Positions 25,407 through 34,442 of a stretch of DNA of 50,976 bases are shown here, in pieces. Numbering within the stretch: position 1 is the stretch's first letter; every line of letters begins with the position of its first letter. The position numbers and the translations under genes were made by a program. The notes under the pieces were generated by a model. The model saw nothing but the letters and a program-made list of their open reading frames with translations, was not told the DNA's origin and searched no databases. Source of the stretch: Burkholderiales bacterium. Its GTDB lineage: Bacteria; Pseudomonadota; Gammaproteobacteria; Burkholderiales; Burkholderiaceae_C. The stretch is from the NCBI GenBank assembly GCA_028872015.1, contig JAGWLO010000021.1:1-50976 (forward strand), read 5' to 3'.

Positions 25407-26087
25407 GTGCCGGTGGTCGGCACCGACGCGCACCTGCCCGGCCTGCCGGCCGAGGCCCTGACGGCAGGCGCCTTGCGCGAGCGCTTCGCGTCGGCGTCGC
25501 AGGGCGGGCGCTGGCAGCCCGAGCTCACCGGCGATGGCGTCCTGGCCGGCGCGCGCACGGCGTCCCCGGCCGCCGTGCTGCTGCCCTTGCTCGAGCGTGA
25601 CGGCGGCCTGCAGGTGCTGCTGACGCAACGAGCCGCCCATCTGCGCGACCATGGCGGGCAGATCAGCTTTCCCGGTGGCCGCACCGAGGCTGGCGACGAC
25701 GGCCCCGCGGGCACCGCGCTGCGCGAATCCGAGGAAGAAATCGGGCTGCCGCGCGAGCGCGTCGAACTCCTCGGCCAGATGCCGCCCTACACCACGGTCA
25801 CCGGCTTTGTCGTCACGCCGGTGGTGGGCCTGGTGCGCGGGCCGCTCGCGTCGACCGAACTGGCCCTGGACAGCGTTGAAGTGGCCGAGGCCTTCGAGGT
25901 GCCGCTGGCCTTCCTGATGAACCCCGCGCAGCACCGCTGGCACGCCTACGCGCACGAGGGCGGGCAGCGCAGGTTCCTGTCGATGCCCTGGCATGGCAGC
26001 ACCGCCGACGGCTCGCCGCGCGAGTACTTCATCTGGGGCGCCACGGCCGCGATGCTGCGCAACCTGTACCGCTTCCTCGCAGGCTGA
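25407..26087 (+). CDS. CoA pyrophosphatase-type Nudix hydrolase
   Basis: This 226-residue protein has the UPF0035/NUDT7 signature LLTQRAAHLRDHGGQISFPGG joined to a Nudix box GGRTEAGDDGPAGTALRESEEEIGL (about residues 88-112). Enzymes of this subgroup cleave coenzyme A and acyl-CoAs to phosphopantetheine and 3',5'-ADP. The GTG at 25407 is used, but the family sequence PRISDPRAVPVVG suggests the true start may lie up to 17 codons earlier at a CTG. It follows rplS in the same direction. Confidence 0.88.
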   Translation: MPVVGTDAHLPGLPAEALTAGALRERFASASQGGRWQPELTGDGVLAGARTASPAAVLLPLLERDGGLQVLLTQRAAHLRDHGGQISFPGGRTEAGDDGPAGTALRESEEEIGLPRERVELLGQMPPYTTVTGFVVTPVVGLVRGPLASTELALDSVEVAEAFEVPLAFLMNPAQHRWHAYAHEGGQRRFLSMPWHGSTADGSPREYFIWGATAAMLRNLYRFLAG

Positions 26088-26092
26088 GCCTC

Positions 26093-26098
26093 TATCAT
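26093..26098 (+). promoter_or_regulatory. Possible -10 for the CobD/CbiB-like gene
   Basis: TATCAT ends 8 nt before the ATG at 26107, placing the transcription start at or next to the start codon. No ribosome-binding site or clear -35 box is visible. Confidence 0.4.
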
Positions 26099-26106
26099 CG
26101 TTGGCG

Positions 26107-27096
26107 ATGAGTTTCTTCGCCGTCCTGCTCGCGCTGCTGCTCGAACAGCTCAAGCCCCTGCCGCGCGACAACTGGGTCCACGAGACGCTGATGGGCTGGG
26201 TCCGCTGGACGGGCCGCAACTTCGATGCCGGCAAGCCGCGCCATACCTGGGTGGTGTGGTGCGTGGCGGTGCTGGCGCCTTCGCTGGCGGTGGCCGTGAT
26301 CTACCTCGTCGCGGCCCACTACAGCCTGCTGCTGGGCATGGCGTTCGACGTTTCGCTGCTGTACCTGACGCTGGGCTTTCGCCAGTTCAGCCACTACTTC
26401 ACCGACATCCGCGACGCGCTGGACCGCAGCGACGAGGGCGAGGCACGCCGACTGCTCGCCGAGTGGCGCCACCTCGACGCCAGCGAGCTGCCGCGCACCG
26501 AGGTGCTGCGCCACGTCATCGAGCACGCGCTGCTGGCCGCGCACCGCCACGTGTTCGGCGTCTTCTTCTGGTTCGTCGTGCTCTCGGCCGTCGGCCTGGG
26601 GCCGATGGGCGCGGTGTTCTACCGCATGGCTGAGTTCTGCACCCGCTACTGGGGCTACCGGCAGATGGCGATCGACGCCCCGGCCAACGATGCCCTGCTG
26701 GCGCTGGCGCGGCGCCTGTTCGCGCTCATCGACCACCTGCCGGCGCGGATGACGGCCTTCGGCTTCGCCGTCGTGGGCAATTTCGAGGAAGCCGTCGGCA
26801 GCTGGCGCCGCGACGCCGGGCTGTGGCTGCATCCGAACGAAGGCATCATTCTCGCCGCGGCGGCCGGTGCCGTGGGCGTGCAGCTCGGCGGCGCGGCCGC
26901 GCCCGGCGTCACGCCCGACCGCTCCAAGACCTTCAGCGCCGGCATCGAGGCCGGTGCGGCCGATGCCCTGGGCTACACCTCGGGCGCGCCGCCCCAGCAG
27001 GGCCATCTGCAGAGCGTGGTCGGCCTGGTCTGGCGCTCGGTCGTGCTATGGATGTTCCTGGTGGCGTTGCTGACGCTGGCCAACGTGCTCGGCTGA
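26107..27096 (+). CDS. CobD/CbiB family membrane protein
   Basis: This 329-residue protein has several membrane segments and the CbiB pattern FSAGIEAGAADALG near the C-terminus plus LGFRQFSHYFTDIRDAL. True CobD/CbiB proteins attach aminopropanol to cobyric acid in cobalamin synthesis. No other cobalamin gene is near, and betaproteobacteria carry a diverged branch of this family at this place, so a different role is quite possible. It ends 20 nt before the convergent rsgA gene. Confidence 0.8.
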   Translation: MSFFAVLLALLLEQLKPLPRDNWVHETLMGWVRWTGRNFDAGKPRHTWVVWCVAVLAPSLAVAVIYLVAAHYSLLLGMAFDVSLLYLTLGFRQFSHYFTDIRDALDRSDEGEARRLLAEWRHLDASELPRTEVLRHVIEHALLAAHRHVFGVFFWFVVLSAVGLGPMGAVFYRMAEFCTRYWGYRQMAIDAPANDALLALARRLFALIDHLPARMTAFGFAVVGNFEEAVGSWRRDAGLWLHPNEGIILAAAAGAVGVQLGGAAAPGVTPDRSKTFSAGIEAGAADALGYTSGAPPQQGHLQSVVGLVWRSVVLWMFLVALLTLANVLG

Positions 27097-27115
27097 GCGC
27101 AGGTCGCGGCGAGGG

Positions 27116-28003
27116 CTACCAGCGCTTCTGCGAGAGCTCGTCGAACAGCTCTTCGTAGATCCGCACCCGGCCGGCGCTGATCTCGCCGCGCGCCATCGCC
27201 GCACGCACGCCGCAGCCGGGTTCGTGGCGATGGCTGCAGTTGTGGAAACGGCAGTCGCCCAGCACGGCCGCGAAGTCGGGCATCAGCGCGGCCAGTTGTT
27301 CGGGGGCGATCTGGCGCAGGCCGAATTCCTGGAACCCCGGCGAATCGATGAGGGCGCCGCTGCGCCCGGCATCCAGCCAGTACCAGCTGGTGGTGGTCGT
27401 GGTGTGGCGCCCGGTGCCCAGCGCCTGCGAGATCTCGCCCACCTGCGCTGCGGCCTGCGGCACCAGCAGGTTGATCAGCGTGCTCTTGCCAGTGCCGCTG
27501 GGGCCCAGCACCAGCGTCGTGCGGCCCGCCAGGCGCGCCAAGAGCCGCTCGCGCGCGGCACCGGTGTCCTTCTTCAGTGCCAGCTCGATGATCTCCACGC
27601 CCATCGCCCGGTACGGCGCCAGCCGCTCGCGTGCCGCAGCGGCCGAGGGCAGGTCGGTCTTGTTCTGCCCGATCAAGGCCGGGATGCCCGCCGCCTGCGC
27701 GGCGATCAGCGCCCGCGTGAGCTGCGACTCGCTGAACACCGGCTCGCCGGCCACCAGCATCAGCATCTGGTCGAGGTTGGCGGCGAACGACTTGGTGCGC
27801 CACTCGTCCTGGCGGAACAGCAGGTTGCGCCGGGGCTCGGTCTGCTCGATCACGCCGGCGTCGCCGCTGCCCTGCCAGCGCACGTGGTCGCCCACGACCA
27901 GCTCGTTCTTCTTGCCCCGAAGATGGCACAGCACGCGCCGGCCCTCGGGCGTCTCGACCATCACGTGGCGGCCATGCGCGGCAACCACCAGGCCGGCTGT
28001 CAA
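27116..28003 (-). CDS. rsgA: Ribosome small-subunit GTPase RsgA
   Basis: RsgA is a circularly permuted GTPase that checks late 30S maturation. The 295-residue protein has an OB fold (1-70), then G4 NKTD, followed by G1 GPSGTGKSTLINLL and G3 DSPGFQEFGL, in the permuted order. A C-terminal zinc site completes it (GDCRFHNCSHRHEPGCGV). The start is a TTG whose TTGA overlaps the stop of the pterin dehydratase gene. It is the last gene of an M48-PCD-rsgA operon. Confidence 0.94.
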   Translation of the reverse strand: MTAGLVVAAHGRHVMVETPEGRRVLCHLRGKKNELVVGDHVRWQGSGDAGVIEQTEPRRNLLFRQDEWRTKSFAANLDQMLMLVAGEPVFSESQLTRALIAAQAAGIPALIGQNKTDLPSAAAARERLAPYRAMGVEIIELALKKDTGAARERLLARLAGRTTLVLGPSGTGKSTLINLLVPQAAAQVGEISQALGTGRHTTTTTSWYWLDAGRSGALIDSPGFQEFGLRQIAPEQLAALMPDFAAVLGDCRFHNCSHRHEPGCGVRAAMARGEISAGRVRIYEELFDELSQKRW

Positions 28004-28323
28004 GGCAGCAGCGCGTCCACCTTGGCGGCGCAGATGAAATCGTTGATCGACAGGCCGCCCACCGAGTGGGTGTTGAAGCGCACCGTGCAGCGGCTGTACG
28101 AGACCAGCAGGTCGGGGTGGTGGTCTTCGGTGTGCGCGATCCAGGCCAGCGCGTTCACGAAAGCGATCGTGCGGTGGTAGTCGGCGAAGTCGAACCGCTT
28201 CTCGATCGCACCTGCCTCCAGCGCCCAGCCGGGGGCCTGCGCCAGGCGGGCGGTGACTTCCGCCGCAGCCATCGGCAGGTGGCCTTCGAGCGGCTGGCAG
28301 TGCTGGTGGGCGAGCGGGTTCAT
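28000..28323 (-). CDS. 4a-hydroxytetrahydrobiopterin dehydratase (pterin-4a-carbinolamine dehydratase)
   Basis: This enzyme dehydrates the pterin carbinolamine left by aromatic amino acid hydroxylases. The 107-residue protein has the PCD signature FDFADYHRTIAFVNALAWIAHTEDHHPDLLVSYSRCTVRFNTHSVGGLSINDF, with the histidines of the EDHHPDL motif. No phenylalanine hydroxylase gene is near. Both ends overlap neighbours (ATGA with the protease stop, TTGA with rsgA), so it is fully coupled. It may serve another pterin or regulatory role. Confidence 0.93.
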   Translation of the reverse strand: MNPLAHQHCQPLEGHLPMAAAEVTARLAQAPGWALEAGAIEKRFDFADYHRTIAFVNALAWIAHTEDHHPDLLVSYSRCTVRFNTHSVGGLSINDFICAAKVDALLP

Positions 28324-29585
28324 GGCGCGGGCAGGGCCGCCAGGCGCTCGGAGGCCGGCGGGTGCGAGTAGTAGAAGCGTACGTACAGCGGGTCGGGCGT
28401 GAGCGTGGCTGCGTTGTCCTCGTGCAGCTTGAGCAGGGCGCTGGCCAGCGCGCGGCCATCGGCTTGCTGGCAGGCGTAGGCATCGGCCTGGAATTCGTGC
28501 CGGCGCGACAGCTGCGCCGTCAGCGGCGAGACGAAGAACACGAAGGGCGGCAGCGCCAGCATGAAGAGCAGCAGCGCCAGTGCATCGTTGGGCGCGGCCA
28601 TGTTCGGGGCCACGCCCAGGCCGGCGTAGAAGCCTGCGTTGCCGGCCAGCCAGCCCAGCAGCGCCAGCCCGGCCAGGCTGAGGCCGAAGATGCCGGCCAT
28701 GCGCTGGATCACGTGCTTGTGCTTGAAGTGCCCGAGCTCGTGCGCCAGCACGGCCTCGACCTCGCCCGCCGACAGGCGCTGCAGCAGGGTGTCGAAGAAG
28801 ACCACGCGCTTGGCCGCGCCCAGGCCGGTGAAGTAGGCGTTGGCATGGGCCGAGCGGCGGCTGCCGTCCATCACGAACAGCCCCTTGGCGGCGAAGCCGC
28901 AGCGCTGCATCAGGGCCTGCACGCGCGCCTTCAGCGCCGGGTCGGGCAGGGGCTCGAACTTGTTGAACAGCGGCGCGATGACGGTCGGGTACAGCACCAG
29001 CAGCACCAGGTTGAAGCCGACCCAGGCGCCCCAGGCCCAGAGCCACCACAGCCCGCCCGAGACGCCCATGATCCACAGGATCAGCGCTGCCAGCGGCAGC
29101 CCGATCAGCGCGCCCAGCAGCGCGCCCTTGAGCAGGTCGGCCAGCCACAGGCGCAGCGTCATGCGGTTGAAGCCGTGGCGCTGCTCGACGCGGAACGTGC
29201 CGTACCACTCCAGCGGCAGCTCCACCAGCCCGCCGATGAGGGCGTAGGCCCCCAGCAGCGCCAGCTGGTAGGCCATGGCGCCGTAGCGCGGCAGCAGCGC
29301 ATCGCGCAAGGCGACGTTGAGCGCATCGAGCCCGCCCAGCAGCGTCCAGCCCAGCAGCACGGTGCTGCCGAAGGCGGTGGCGATGAGCCCCAGCCGGCCC
29401 TTGGCCAGCGTGTAGTCGGCCGCCCTCTGGTGCGCCTGCAGCGCCACGGTGGCGGCGAAGGCGGCCGGCACCCGGTCGCGGTGCGCCGCCACGTGGCGCA
29501 TCTGGCGCGTGGCCAGCCACAACCGGACCGCCAGCGACAGCATCAGGGTGGCGGCGAAGACCAGGGTCACGAGCGAGCTCTGCAT
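28320..29585 (-). CDS. M48 family membrane metalloprotease (Ste24-like)
   Basis: This 421-residue membrane protein has about 6 hydrophobic segments and the zinc motif [10 protein letters not shown] (near residue 280). The third ligand region is [10 protein letters not shown] (near 356). Its length and N-terminal membrane part resemble Ste24-type CAAX proteases rather than short HtpX proteins. In bacteria such enzymes degrade damaged membrane proteins. It is the first gene of the operon with PCD and rsgA, diverging from orn with 55 nt between. Confidence 0.92.
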   Translation of the reverse strand: MQSSLVTLVFAATLMLSLAVRLWLATRQMRHVAAHRDRVPAAFAATVALQAHQRAADYTLAKGRLGLIATAFGSTVLLGWTLLGGLDALNVALRDALLPRYGAMAYQLALLGAYALIGGLVELPLEWYGTFRVEQRHGFNRMTLRLWLADLLKGALLGALIGLPLAALILWIMGVSGGLWWLWAWGAWVGFNLVLLVLYPTVIAPLFNKFEPLPDPALKARVQALMQRCGFAAKGLFVMDGSRRSAHANAYFTGLGAAKRVVFFDTLLQRLSAGEVEAVLAHELGHFKHKHVIQRMAGIFGLSLAGLALLGWLAGNAGFYAGLGVAPNMAAPNDALALLLFMLALPPFVFFVSPLTAQLSRRHEFQADAYACQQADGRALASALLKLHEDNAATLTPDPLYVRFYYSHPPASERLAALPAP

Positions 29586-29640
29586 CCGTGGGAGTTTAGG
29601 CTTGGGCGAGAATGCCCGCTCCCCACACCGGCCTGGCCCC

Positions 29641-30210
29641 ATGACCGACACTGCTGCGCCCGCGCTCGCCCCCAGCGAGCACAACCTGATCTGGATCGAC
29701 CTGGAGATGACGGGCCTGTTCCCGGACCGCGACCGCATCATCGAGATCGCCGTCGTCGTCACCGACCCGCAGATCACGGTCCGCGTCGAGGGGCCGGTGT
29801 TCGCGGTGCATCAGAGCGATGCCGTGCTCGACGGCATGGACGCCTGGAACCGCGGCACCCACGGCAAGAGCGGCCTGACCGAGCGCGTGCGCGCGTCCGT
29901 CATCGACGAGGCCGAGGCCGAGCGCCGCACGATCGCGTTCCTGCAGCAGTACGTGCCCAAGGGCAAGAGCCCGATGTGCGGCAACAGCATCTGCCAGGAC
30001 CGCCGGTTCCTGGCCAACGGCATGCCGGTGCTGGAGGCCTACTTCCACTACCGCAACCTCGACGTGAGCACGCTGAAGGAGCTGGCGCGGCGCTGGAAGC
30101 CCGCCGCGCTGGAAGGCTTCAAGAAGGCGCAGGCGCACACCGCGCTGGCCGACATCCACGAGTCCATCGACGAGCTGCTGCACTACCGGCAGCATTTGCT
30201 CGCCGTCTGA
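29641..30210 (+). CDS. orn: Oligoribonuclease
   Basis: Orn degrades very short RNAs, including pGpG from cyclic-di-GMP turnover. The 189-residue DEDDh exonuclease shows WIDLEMTGL (D20, E22), [24 protein letters not shown] and a C-terminal [14 protein letters not shown] with the His and final Asp. Length matches the family. A GAGAAT about 28 nt upstream is a possible -10. The stop codon falls in a tandem repeat. Confidence 0.97.
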   Translation: MTDTAAPALAPSEHNLIWIDLEMTGLFPDRDRIIEIAVVVTDPQITVRVEGPVFAVHQSDAVLDGMDAWNRGTHGKSGLTERVRASVIDEAEAERRTIAFLQQYVPKGKSPMCGNSICQDRRFLANGMPVLEAYFHYRNLDVSTLKELARRWKPAALEGFKKAQAHTALADIHESIDELLHYRQHLLAV

Positions 30211-30242
30211 TCGGGCCGTCTGATCGGGTCGTCTGATCGAGC
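30204..30242. repeat. Three 13-bp tandem repeats over the orn stop codon
   Basis: Units at 30204-30216, 30217-30229 and 30230-30242 read cgtctgatcgggc with one or two changes; a decayed fourth copy follows to about 30252. The first unit contains the orn TGA. Confidence 0.85.
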
Positions 30243-30310
30243 CGTCCGAACGCGCCGCCCGAGCCCGACGGCGCCGCGCCGGCTGTCACCGCACTGAAGC
30301 GCCGCCTCCC

Positions 30311-30316
30311 TACACT
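30311..30316 (+). promoter_or_regulatory. Possible -10 for ppk
   Basis: TACACT ends 7 nt before the ppk ATG, so the mRNA would start at the A of the start codon. No ribosome-binding site and no convincing -35 is present. Confidence 0.4.
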
Positions 30317-30323
30317 AGCCGGG

Positions 30324-32399
30324 ATGTCCGCCAACCCCGTGCCTGCGCTCGCACCCCTGGCCGCCGAGCCACTGCGGCTGCTCAACCGCGAGCGCGCGAT
30401 CCTGCAGTTCAACCGGCGCGTGCTGGCACAGGCGCTGCGCGCCGACGTGCCGCTGCTGGAGCGCCTGCGCTACATCACCATCGTCAGCTCGAACCTGGAC
30501 GAGTTCTTCGAGGTGCGGGTGGCCGACATCATCGAGGCCACCCGGCTGCCGGGCTCGGGCGTCACGCGTCACGACCTGGCCGCGGTGGCCGGCGCCGCGC
30601 ACGAGCTCATCGACGAGCAGTACGCCGCCTTCAACGACGCCGTGATGCCGGCCCTGCAGCGCGCAGGCATCGTGGTGCTGAACCACGCCGAGCGCAACGC
30701 CGCGCAGCGCCGGTGGGTGCAGCGCTTCTTCGAGACCCAGGTGCGGCCGCTGCTGGTGCCGGTGAGCCTGGACCCGAGCCACCCGTTCCCGCTGGTGGCC
30801 AACAAGTCGCTCAACTTCATCGCCCGCCTGGGTGGCCGCGACGCCTTCGGGCGCGCCAACCAGATCGCCATCGTGAAGGTGCCGCGGGTGCTGCCGCGCG
30901 TCATCCGCCTGCCGGCCGAGCTGTGCGGCCTGCAGCAGGGCTTCGTGCTGCTGACCAGCGTCATCCGCGCCCACCTGGCCGAGCTGTTCCCGGGGCGGGT
31001 CGTGGACACCTTCTCGCAGTTCCGGGTCACCCGCGATTCCGACCTCGAGGTCGACGGCGACGACGTCACCAACCTGCGCCAGGCGTTGCGCAGCGGGCTG
31101 ACCACGCGTCACTTCGGGCAGGCGATCCGGCTCGAGGTGACCAGCACCTGCCCGGCGGAGCTGTCGGACTTCCTGCTCGAGCAGTTCGGCCTGCCGGCGG
31201 TGGCGCTGTACAAGGTGAACGGGCCGGTGAACCTGGTGCGGCTGAACCAGCTCATCGACCAGGCCGAGGCGCCGGCGCTGCGGTTCCCGCCCTTCGAGCC
31301 GATGTGGCCGGCGCCGCGGCTGGCCCGCGGGCGGCCGATCCTGGACCAGATCCGCGAGCGCGACCTGCTGCTGCACCACCCGTACGAGAGCTTCGAGCCG
31401 GTGGTGCAGTTCCTGCGCGAGGCGGTGCACGACCCCGACGTGCTGGCGATCCGCCAGACCATCTACCGCACCGGCGCCCAGAGCGTGCTGATGGACCTGC
31501 TGATCGAGGCCGCGCGCCGCGGCAAGGAAGTGCTGGCGGTGGTCGAGCTGAAGGCCCGCTTCGACGAGGAGGCCAACATCAACTGGGCCGAGCGGCTCGA
31601 GGCGGTGGGTGCGCAGGTGGTCTACGGCATCGTCGGCCTGAAGACGCACGCCAAGCTGCTGCTGGTCACGCGGCGCGAGGGCACCCGGCTGCGGCGCTAC
31701 CTGCATCTGTCCACCGGCAACTACAACCCGCGCACGGCGCGGCTGTACACCGACATGGGCATGCTCACCGCCGACCCCGGGCTCACCGCCGATGCCGACG
31801 CGGTGTTCCTGCAGCTGGCCAGCCAGACGCGGGCCCGCGCGCCGCGGCACCTGCTGACGGCGCCGCTGCAGCTGCATGCCCGGCTGCTGCGCCACATCGC
31901 GCAGGTGGCCGCGGCGGCGCGCCAGGGCCGGACGGCCCGCGTGGTGGCCAAGATCAACGCCCTGACCGACCCGCCGCTGATGCAGGCCCTGATCGAGGCG
32001 GGCCAGGCGGGGGCGCAGATCGATCTCATCGTGCGCGGCGCCTGCATGCTGCCGCCGGGTGTGCCCGGGCACACCGACAACATCCGCGTCCGCTCGGTGG
32101 TGGGCCGCTTCCTCGAGCACTCGCGCATCGCCTACTTCCGCTGGGGCGACGGCGTCGACGACGAGGTGCTCTACCTCAGCAGCGCCGACTGGATGAACCG
32201 CAACATGTTCCGCCGCGTCGAGGTGGCCTGGCCGATCCGCGACCCCGCGCTGCGCCAGCGCGTGATCGACGAAGGCCTGGTGCCCTATCTGCACGACCGC
32301 CGCGACGCCTGGCTGCTGGACGGCGAGGGCCGATACCGCCGCGTCGCCGAGGTCGGCGTGAGCGCGCAGCAGGCGCTGATGCAGCGCTTCACCGGCTAA
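30324..32399 (+). CDS. ppk: Polyphosphate kinase 1
   Basis: PPK1 polymerises the gamma phosphate of ATP into polyphosphate. The 691-residue protein has the N-terminal LNRERAILQFNRRVLAQA, SSNLDEFFEVRVADI, the head domain with HPFPLVANKSLNF, and the catalytic phospholipase-D-like domains. His442 in GLKTHAKLLLVTRR corresponds to the phosphorylated histidine of the family, and YLHLSTGNYNPRTARLYTDMG and LSSADWMNRNMFRRVEVAWPI follow. It is followed after 4 nt by sixA and faces ppx, forming a polyphosphate cluster. Confidence 0.97.
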   Translation: MSANPVPALAPLAAEPLRLLNRERAILQFNRRVLAQALRADVPLLERLRYITIVSSNLDEFFEVRVADIIEATRLPGSGVTRHDLAAVAGAAHELIDEQYAAFNDAVMPALQRAGIVVLNHAERNAAQRRWVQRFFETQVRPLLVPVSLDPSHPFPLVANKSLNFIARLGGRDAFGRANQIAIVKVPRVLPRVIRLPAELCGLQQGFVLLTSVIRAHLAELFPGRVVDTFSQFRVTRDSDLEVDGDDVTNLRQALRSGLTTRHFGQAIRLEVTSTCPAELSDFLLEQFGLPAVALYKVNGPVNLVRLNQLIDQAEAPALRFPPFEPMWPAPRLARGRPILDQIRERDLLLHHPYESFEPVVQFLREAVHDPDVLAIRQTIYRTGAQSVLMDLLIEAARRGKEVLAVVELKARFDEEANINWAERLEAVGAQVVYGIVGLKTHAKLLLVTRREGTRLRRYLHLSTGNYNPRTARLYTDMGMLTADPGLTADADAVFLQLASQTRARAPRHLLTAPLQLHARLLRHIAQVAAAARQGRTARVVAKINALTDPPLMQALIEAGQAGAQIDLIVRGACMLPPGVPGHTDNIRVRSVVGRFLEHSRIAYFRWGDGVDDEVLYLSSADWMNRNMFRRVEVAWPIRDPALRQRVIDEGLVPYLHDRRDAWLLDGEGRYRRVAEVGVSAQQALMQRFTG

Positions 32400-32403
32400 C
32401 GCG

Positions 32404-32865
32404 ATGGACCTGATCCTGTGGCGGCACGCCGAGGCGCTGGAGATGCGCGAGGTGGCCGATGATCTCGACCGCGCGCTCACGCCCAAGGGCGAGCGCCAGG
32501 CCCAGCGCATGGCCGGCTGGCTCAACCGCCAGCTGCCCTCCAGCACGCGCGTGCTGGCCAGCCCGGCGCGGCGCGCGCAGCAGACGGCCGCCGCGCTCGA
32601 ACGCAAGGTCAAGACCGTGCCGGCGCTGGCGCCCGACACCACGGTGGAGGCGCTGCTGCACGCGGTGCGCTGGCCCGATGCGCGCGAGCCCGTGCTGGTG
32701 GTGGGCCACCAGCCGGCGCTCGGGCTGGTGGCGGCCTACCTGCTGGCCGGCCAGGCCCAGGCCTGGCCGGTGCGCAAGGGCGCCGTGTGGTGGCTGCGGG
32801 CGCGCCAGCGCGAAGGCCGGCTGCAGGTGGTGCTGCACGCCGTGGTCTCGCCCGAGCTCGTCTAG
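32404..32865 (+). CDS. sixA: SixA-like phosphohistidine phosphatase
   Basis: This 153-residue histidine phosphatase has the RHG-type motif as LWRHAEALE (His8 is the nucleophile) and a second His in VVGHQPALG (about residue 102). SixA removes phosphate from histidine residues of phosphotransferase proteins such as NPr. It is read 4 nt after ppk. Its TAG shares the palindrome CTAG with the stop codon of the convergent ppx gene, so the two coding sequences overlap by 4 bp at their ends. Confidence 0.88.
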   Translation: MDLILWRHAEALEMREVADDLDRALTPKGERQAQRMAGWLNRQLPSSTRVLASPARRAQQTAAALERKVKTVPALAPDTTVEALLHAVRWPDAREPVLVVGHQPALGLVAAYLLAGQAQAWPVRKGAVWWLRARQREGRLQVVLHAVVSPELV

Positions 32866-34376
32866 CCGGGCAGCAGCAGGCGCAGCGGGCCGCTGCGCGT
32901 CCAGGCGATGGCCTCCTCGCGCAGCAGGAACAGCGTGCGCGGATGACTCTCCGCCCAGGCGGTGCCGTAGGTCAGCACGGCGTCGCGGCCGCGCGCCTGC
33001 AGCGCCAGGGCCCGCGGGTCGGCGTCGGCGCGCGCATGGCAGCCGATCGCGGCCAGCCGCAGGCACAGCACCTGCCAGGCGAAGGTCTCGCTGGCCAGCT
33101 GCGGCTCGAGCTTGCGCAGCCCGCCACGCTGGCCCAGCACCAGGTCGCCCACGCGCCGCTGCTGGCTCTGCGAGAAGCCCGGCGCATCCACGTGCGCCAG
33201 CAGGTAGGCGCTGTGCCGGTGGTGGTCGTGGTGCGACACCATCAGGCCCAGCTCGTGCAGCGCGCAGGCCCAGCCGAGCTCGCGCCGGGTCTCGCTGCCG
33301 GCGTCGGGCAGCACGGCGTCGAACAGCGCCAGCGCCACTGCCGTGACGCGTGCGGCCTGCGCCCGATCGACCGCGAAGCGCTGCTGCAGTTCGGCCACCG
33401 TGGCGTCGCGCACGTCGGTGGCTCGGCCGCGGCCGTCCGCCTGCGACTGCGCCAGCAGCCGGTCGTGCAGATCGATGATCACGCCCTGGCGCAGCGCACC
33501 CTTGGCCGGCCACAGGCTCTCGATGCGGAACTGCGCGGCCAGCGTGTACAGGATCGACAGCCCGCCGGGCAGCACAGCGCGGCGGTCGGGCTTCAGGCCC
33601 GGGATCTCGATGCGGTCGATGTGGCCGGCGGCGATGCAGCGCTCGATGCACCAGCGCAGGCCGGCCGGGGTGATGCGGCCGTCGGTCACGCCGGCCGCCT
33701 GCAGCAGCTGCGACACCGCGCCGGCCGTGCCCGAGGCGCCCAGCGCATGCTCCCAGCGGTCGGGCGCGAAGGGCTGCAGGCCTTCCTCGAGCTCGGCCCC
33801 GGCGGCCACCTGCGCGGCGCGGAAGCCGGCCTCGGTGATGGTGCCGCCCTCGAAGTAGCGCAGCGACAGGCTGACGCAGCCGACGCCGAACGACTCGGCC
33901 TGCAGCGGCTGGCGGGCCTGGCCCAGGATGAGCTCGGTCGAGCGGCCGCCGATGTCCACCACCAGCCGCGTCGCGTCGCTGGGCTGCAGGTGCGCCACGC
34001 CGGCGTAGATCAGGCGCGCTTCCTCGCGCCCGGAGATGACTTCGATCGGGAATCCCAGCGCCTCCTGCGCCCGCAGCAGGAAGGCATTGCGGTTGCGCGC
34101 CTCGCGCAGCGTCTGCGTCGCCACCGCCCGCACCTGGCTGGCCGCCACGCCCGTCAGCCGCTCGGCAAAACGGCGCAGGCAGGCCAGGCCGCGCTGCGCG
34201 GCGTCTTCCGAGAGCATGCCGTTGGCGTCCAGGCCGGCGCCCAGGCGGACCGTGTCCTTGAGGTAATCGATGCGCCGGTAGCGGCCTTGCGGCAGGTGGC
34301 CGATCTCGAGCCGGAAGCTGTTCGAGCCGATGTCCACGGCGGCCAAAAGGCCGGCCGGATTGACGCTGGGTTCCAT
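32862..34376 (-). CDS. ppx: Ppx/GppA family exopolyphosphatase
   Basis: This 504-residue protein of the ASKHA fold has the phosphate-binding loops AAVDIGSNSFRLEIG (residues 13-27) and VVDIGGRSTELILG (about 149-162), plus the HD-like C-terminal part (CALHELGLMVSHHDHHRHSAYLL). It hydrolyses polyphosphate ends or pppGpp; the sequence alone does not decide, but its place opposite ppk favours polyphosphate. The ATG at 34376 gives the canonical N-terminus. It diverges from a hydrolase gene. Confidence 0.93.
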   Translation of the reverse strand: MEPSVNPAGLLAAVDIGSNSFRLEIGHLPQGRYRRIDYLKDTVRLGAGLDANGMLSEDAAQRGLACLRRFAERLTGVAASQVRAVATQTLREARNRNAFLLRAQEALGFPIEVISGREEARLIYAGVAHLQPSDATRLVVDIGGRSTELILGQARQPLQAESFGVGCVSLSLRYFEGGTITEAGFRAAQVAAGAELEEGLQPFAPDRWEHALGASGTAGAVSQLLQAAGVTDGRITPAGLRWCIERCIAAGHIDRIEIPGLKPDRRAVLPGGLSILYTLAAQFRIESLWPAKGALRQGVIIDLHDRLLAQSQADGRGRATDVRDATVAELQQRFAVDRAQAARVTAVALALFDAVLPDAGSETRRELGWACALHELGLMVSHHDHHRHSAYLLAHVDAPGFSQSQQRRVGDLVLGQRGGLRKLEPQLASETFAWQVLCLRLAAIGCHARADADPRALALQARGRDAVLTYGTAWAESHPRTLFLLREEAIAWTRSGPLRLLLPG

Positions 34377-34442
34377 CTGTCGATCGTACCTGCCGACCTC
34401 CCTACACTCGCGGCTTCGCAGCCCCGCCTTCCGAGCCCGCCG

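Noticed and set aside
26107..27096. Cobalamin biosynthesis locus
   Set aside because: Only one CobD/CbiB-like gene is present, of a diverged type, with no other cob genes nearby.
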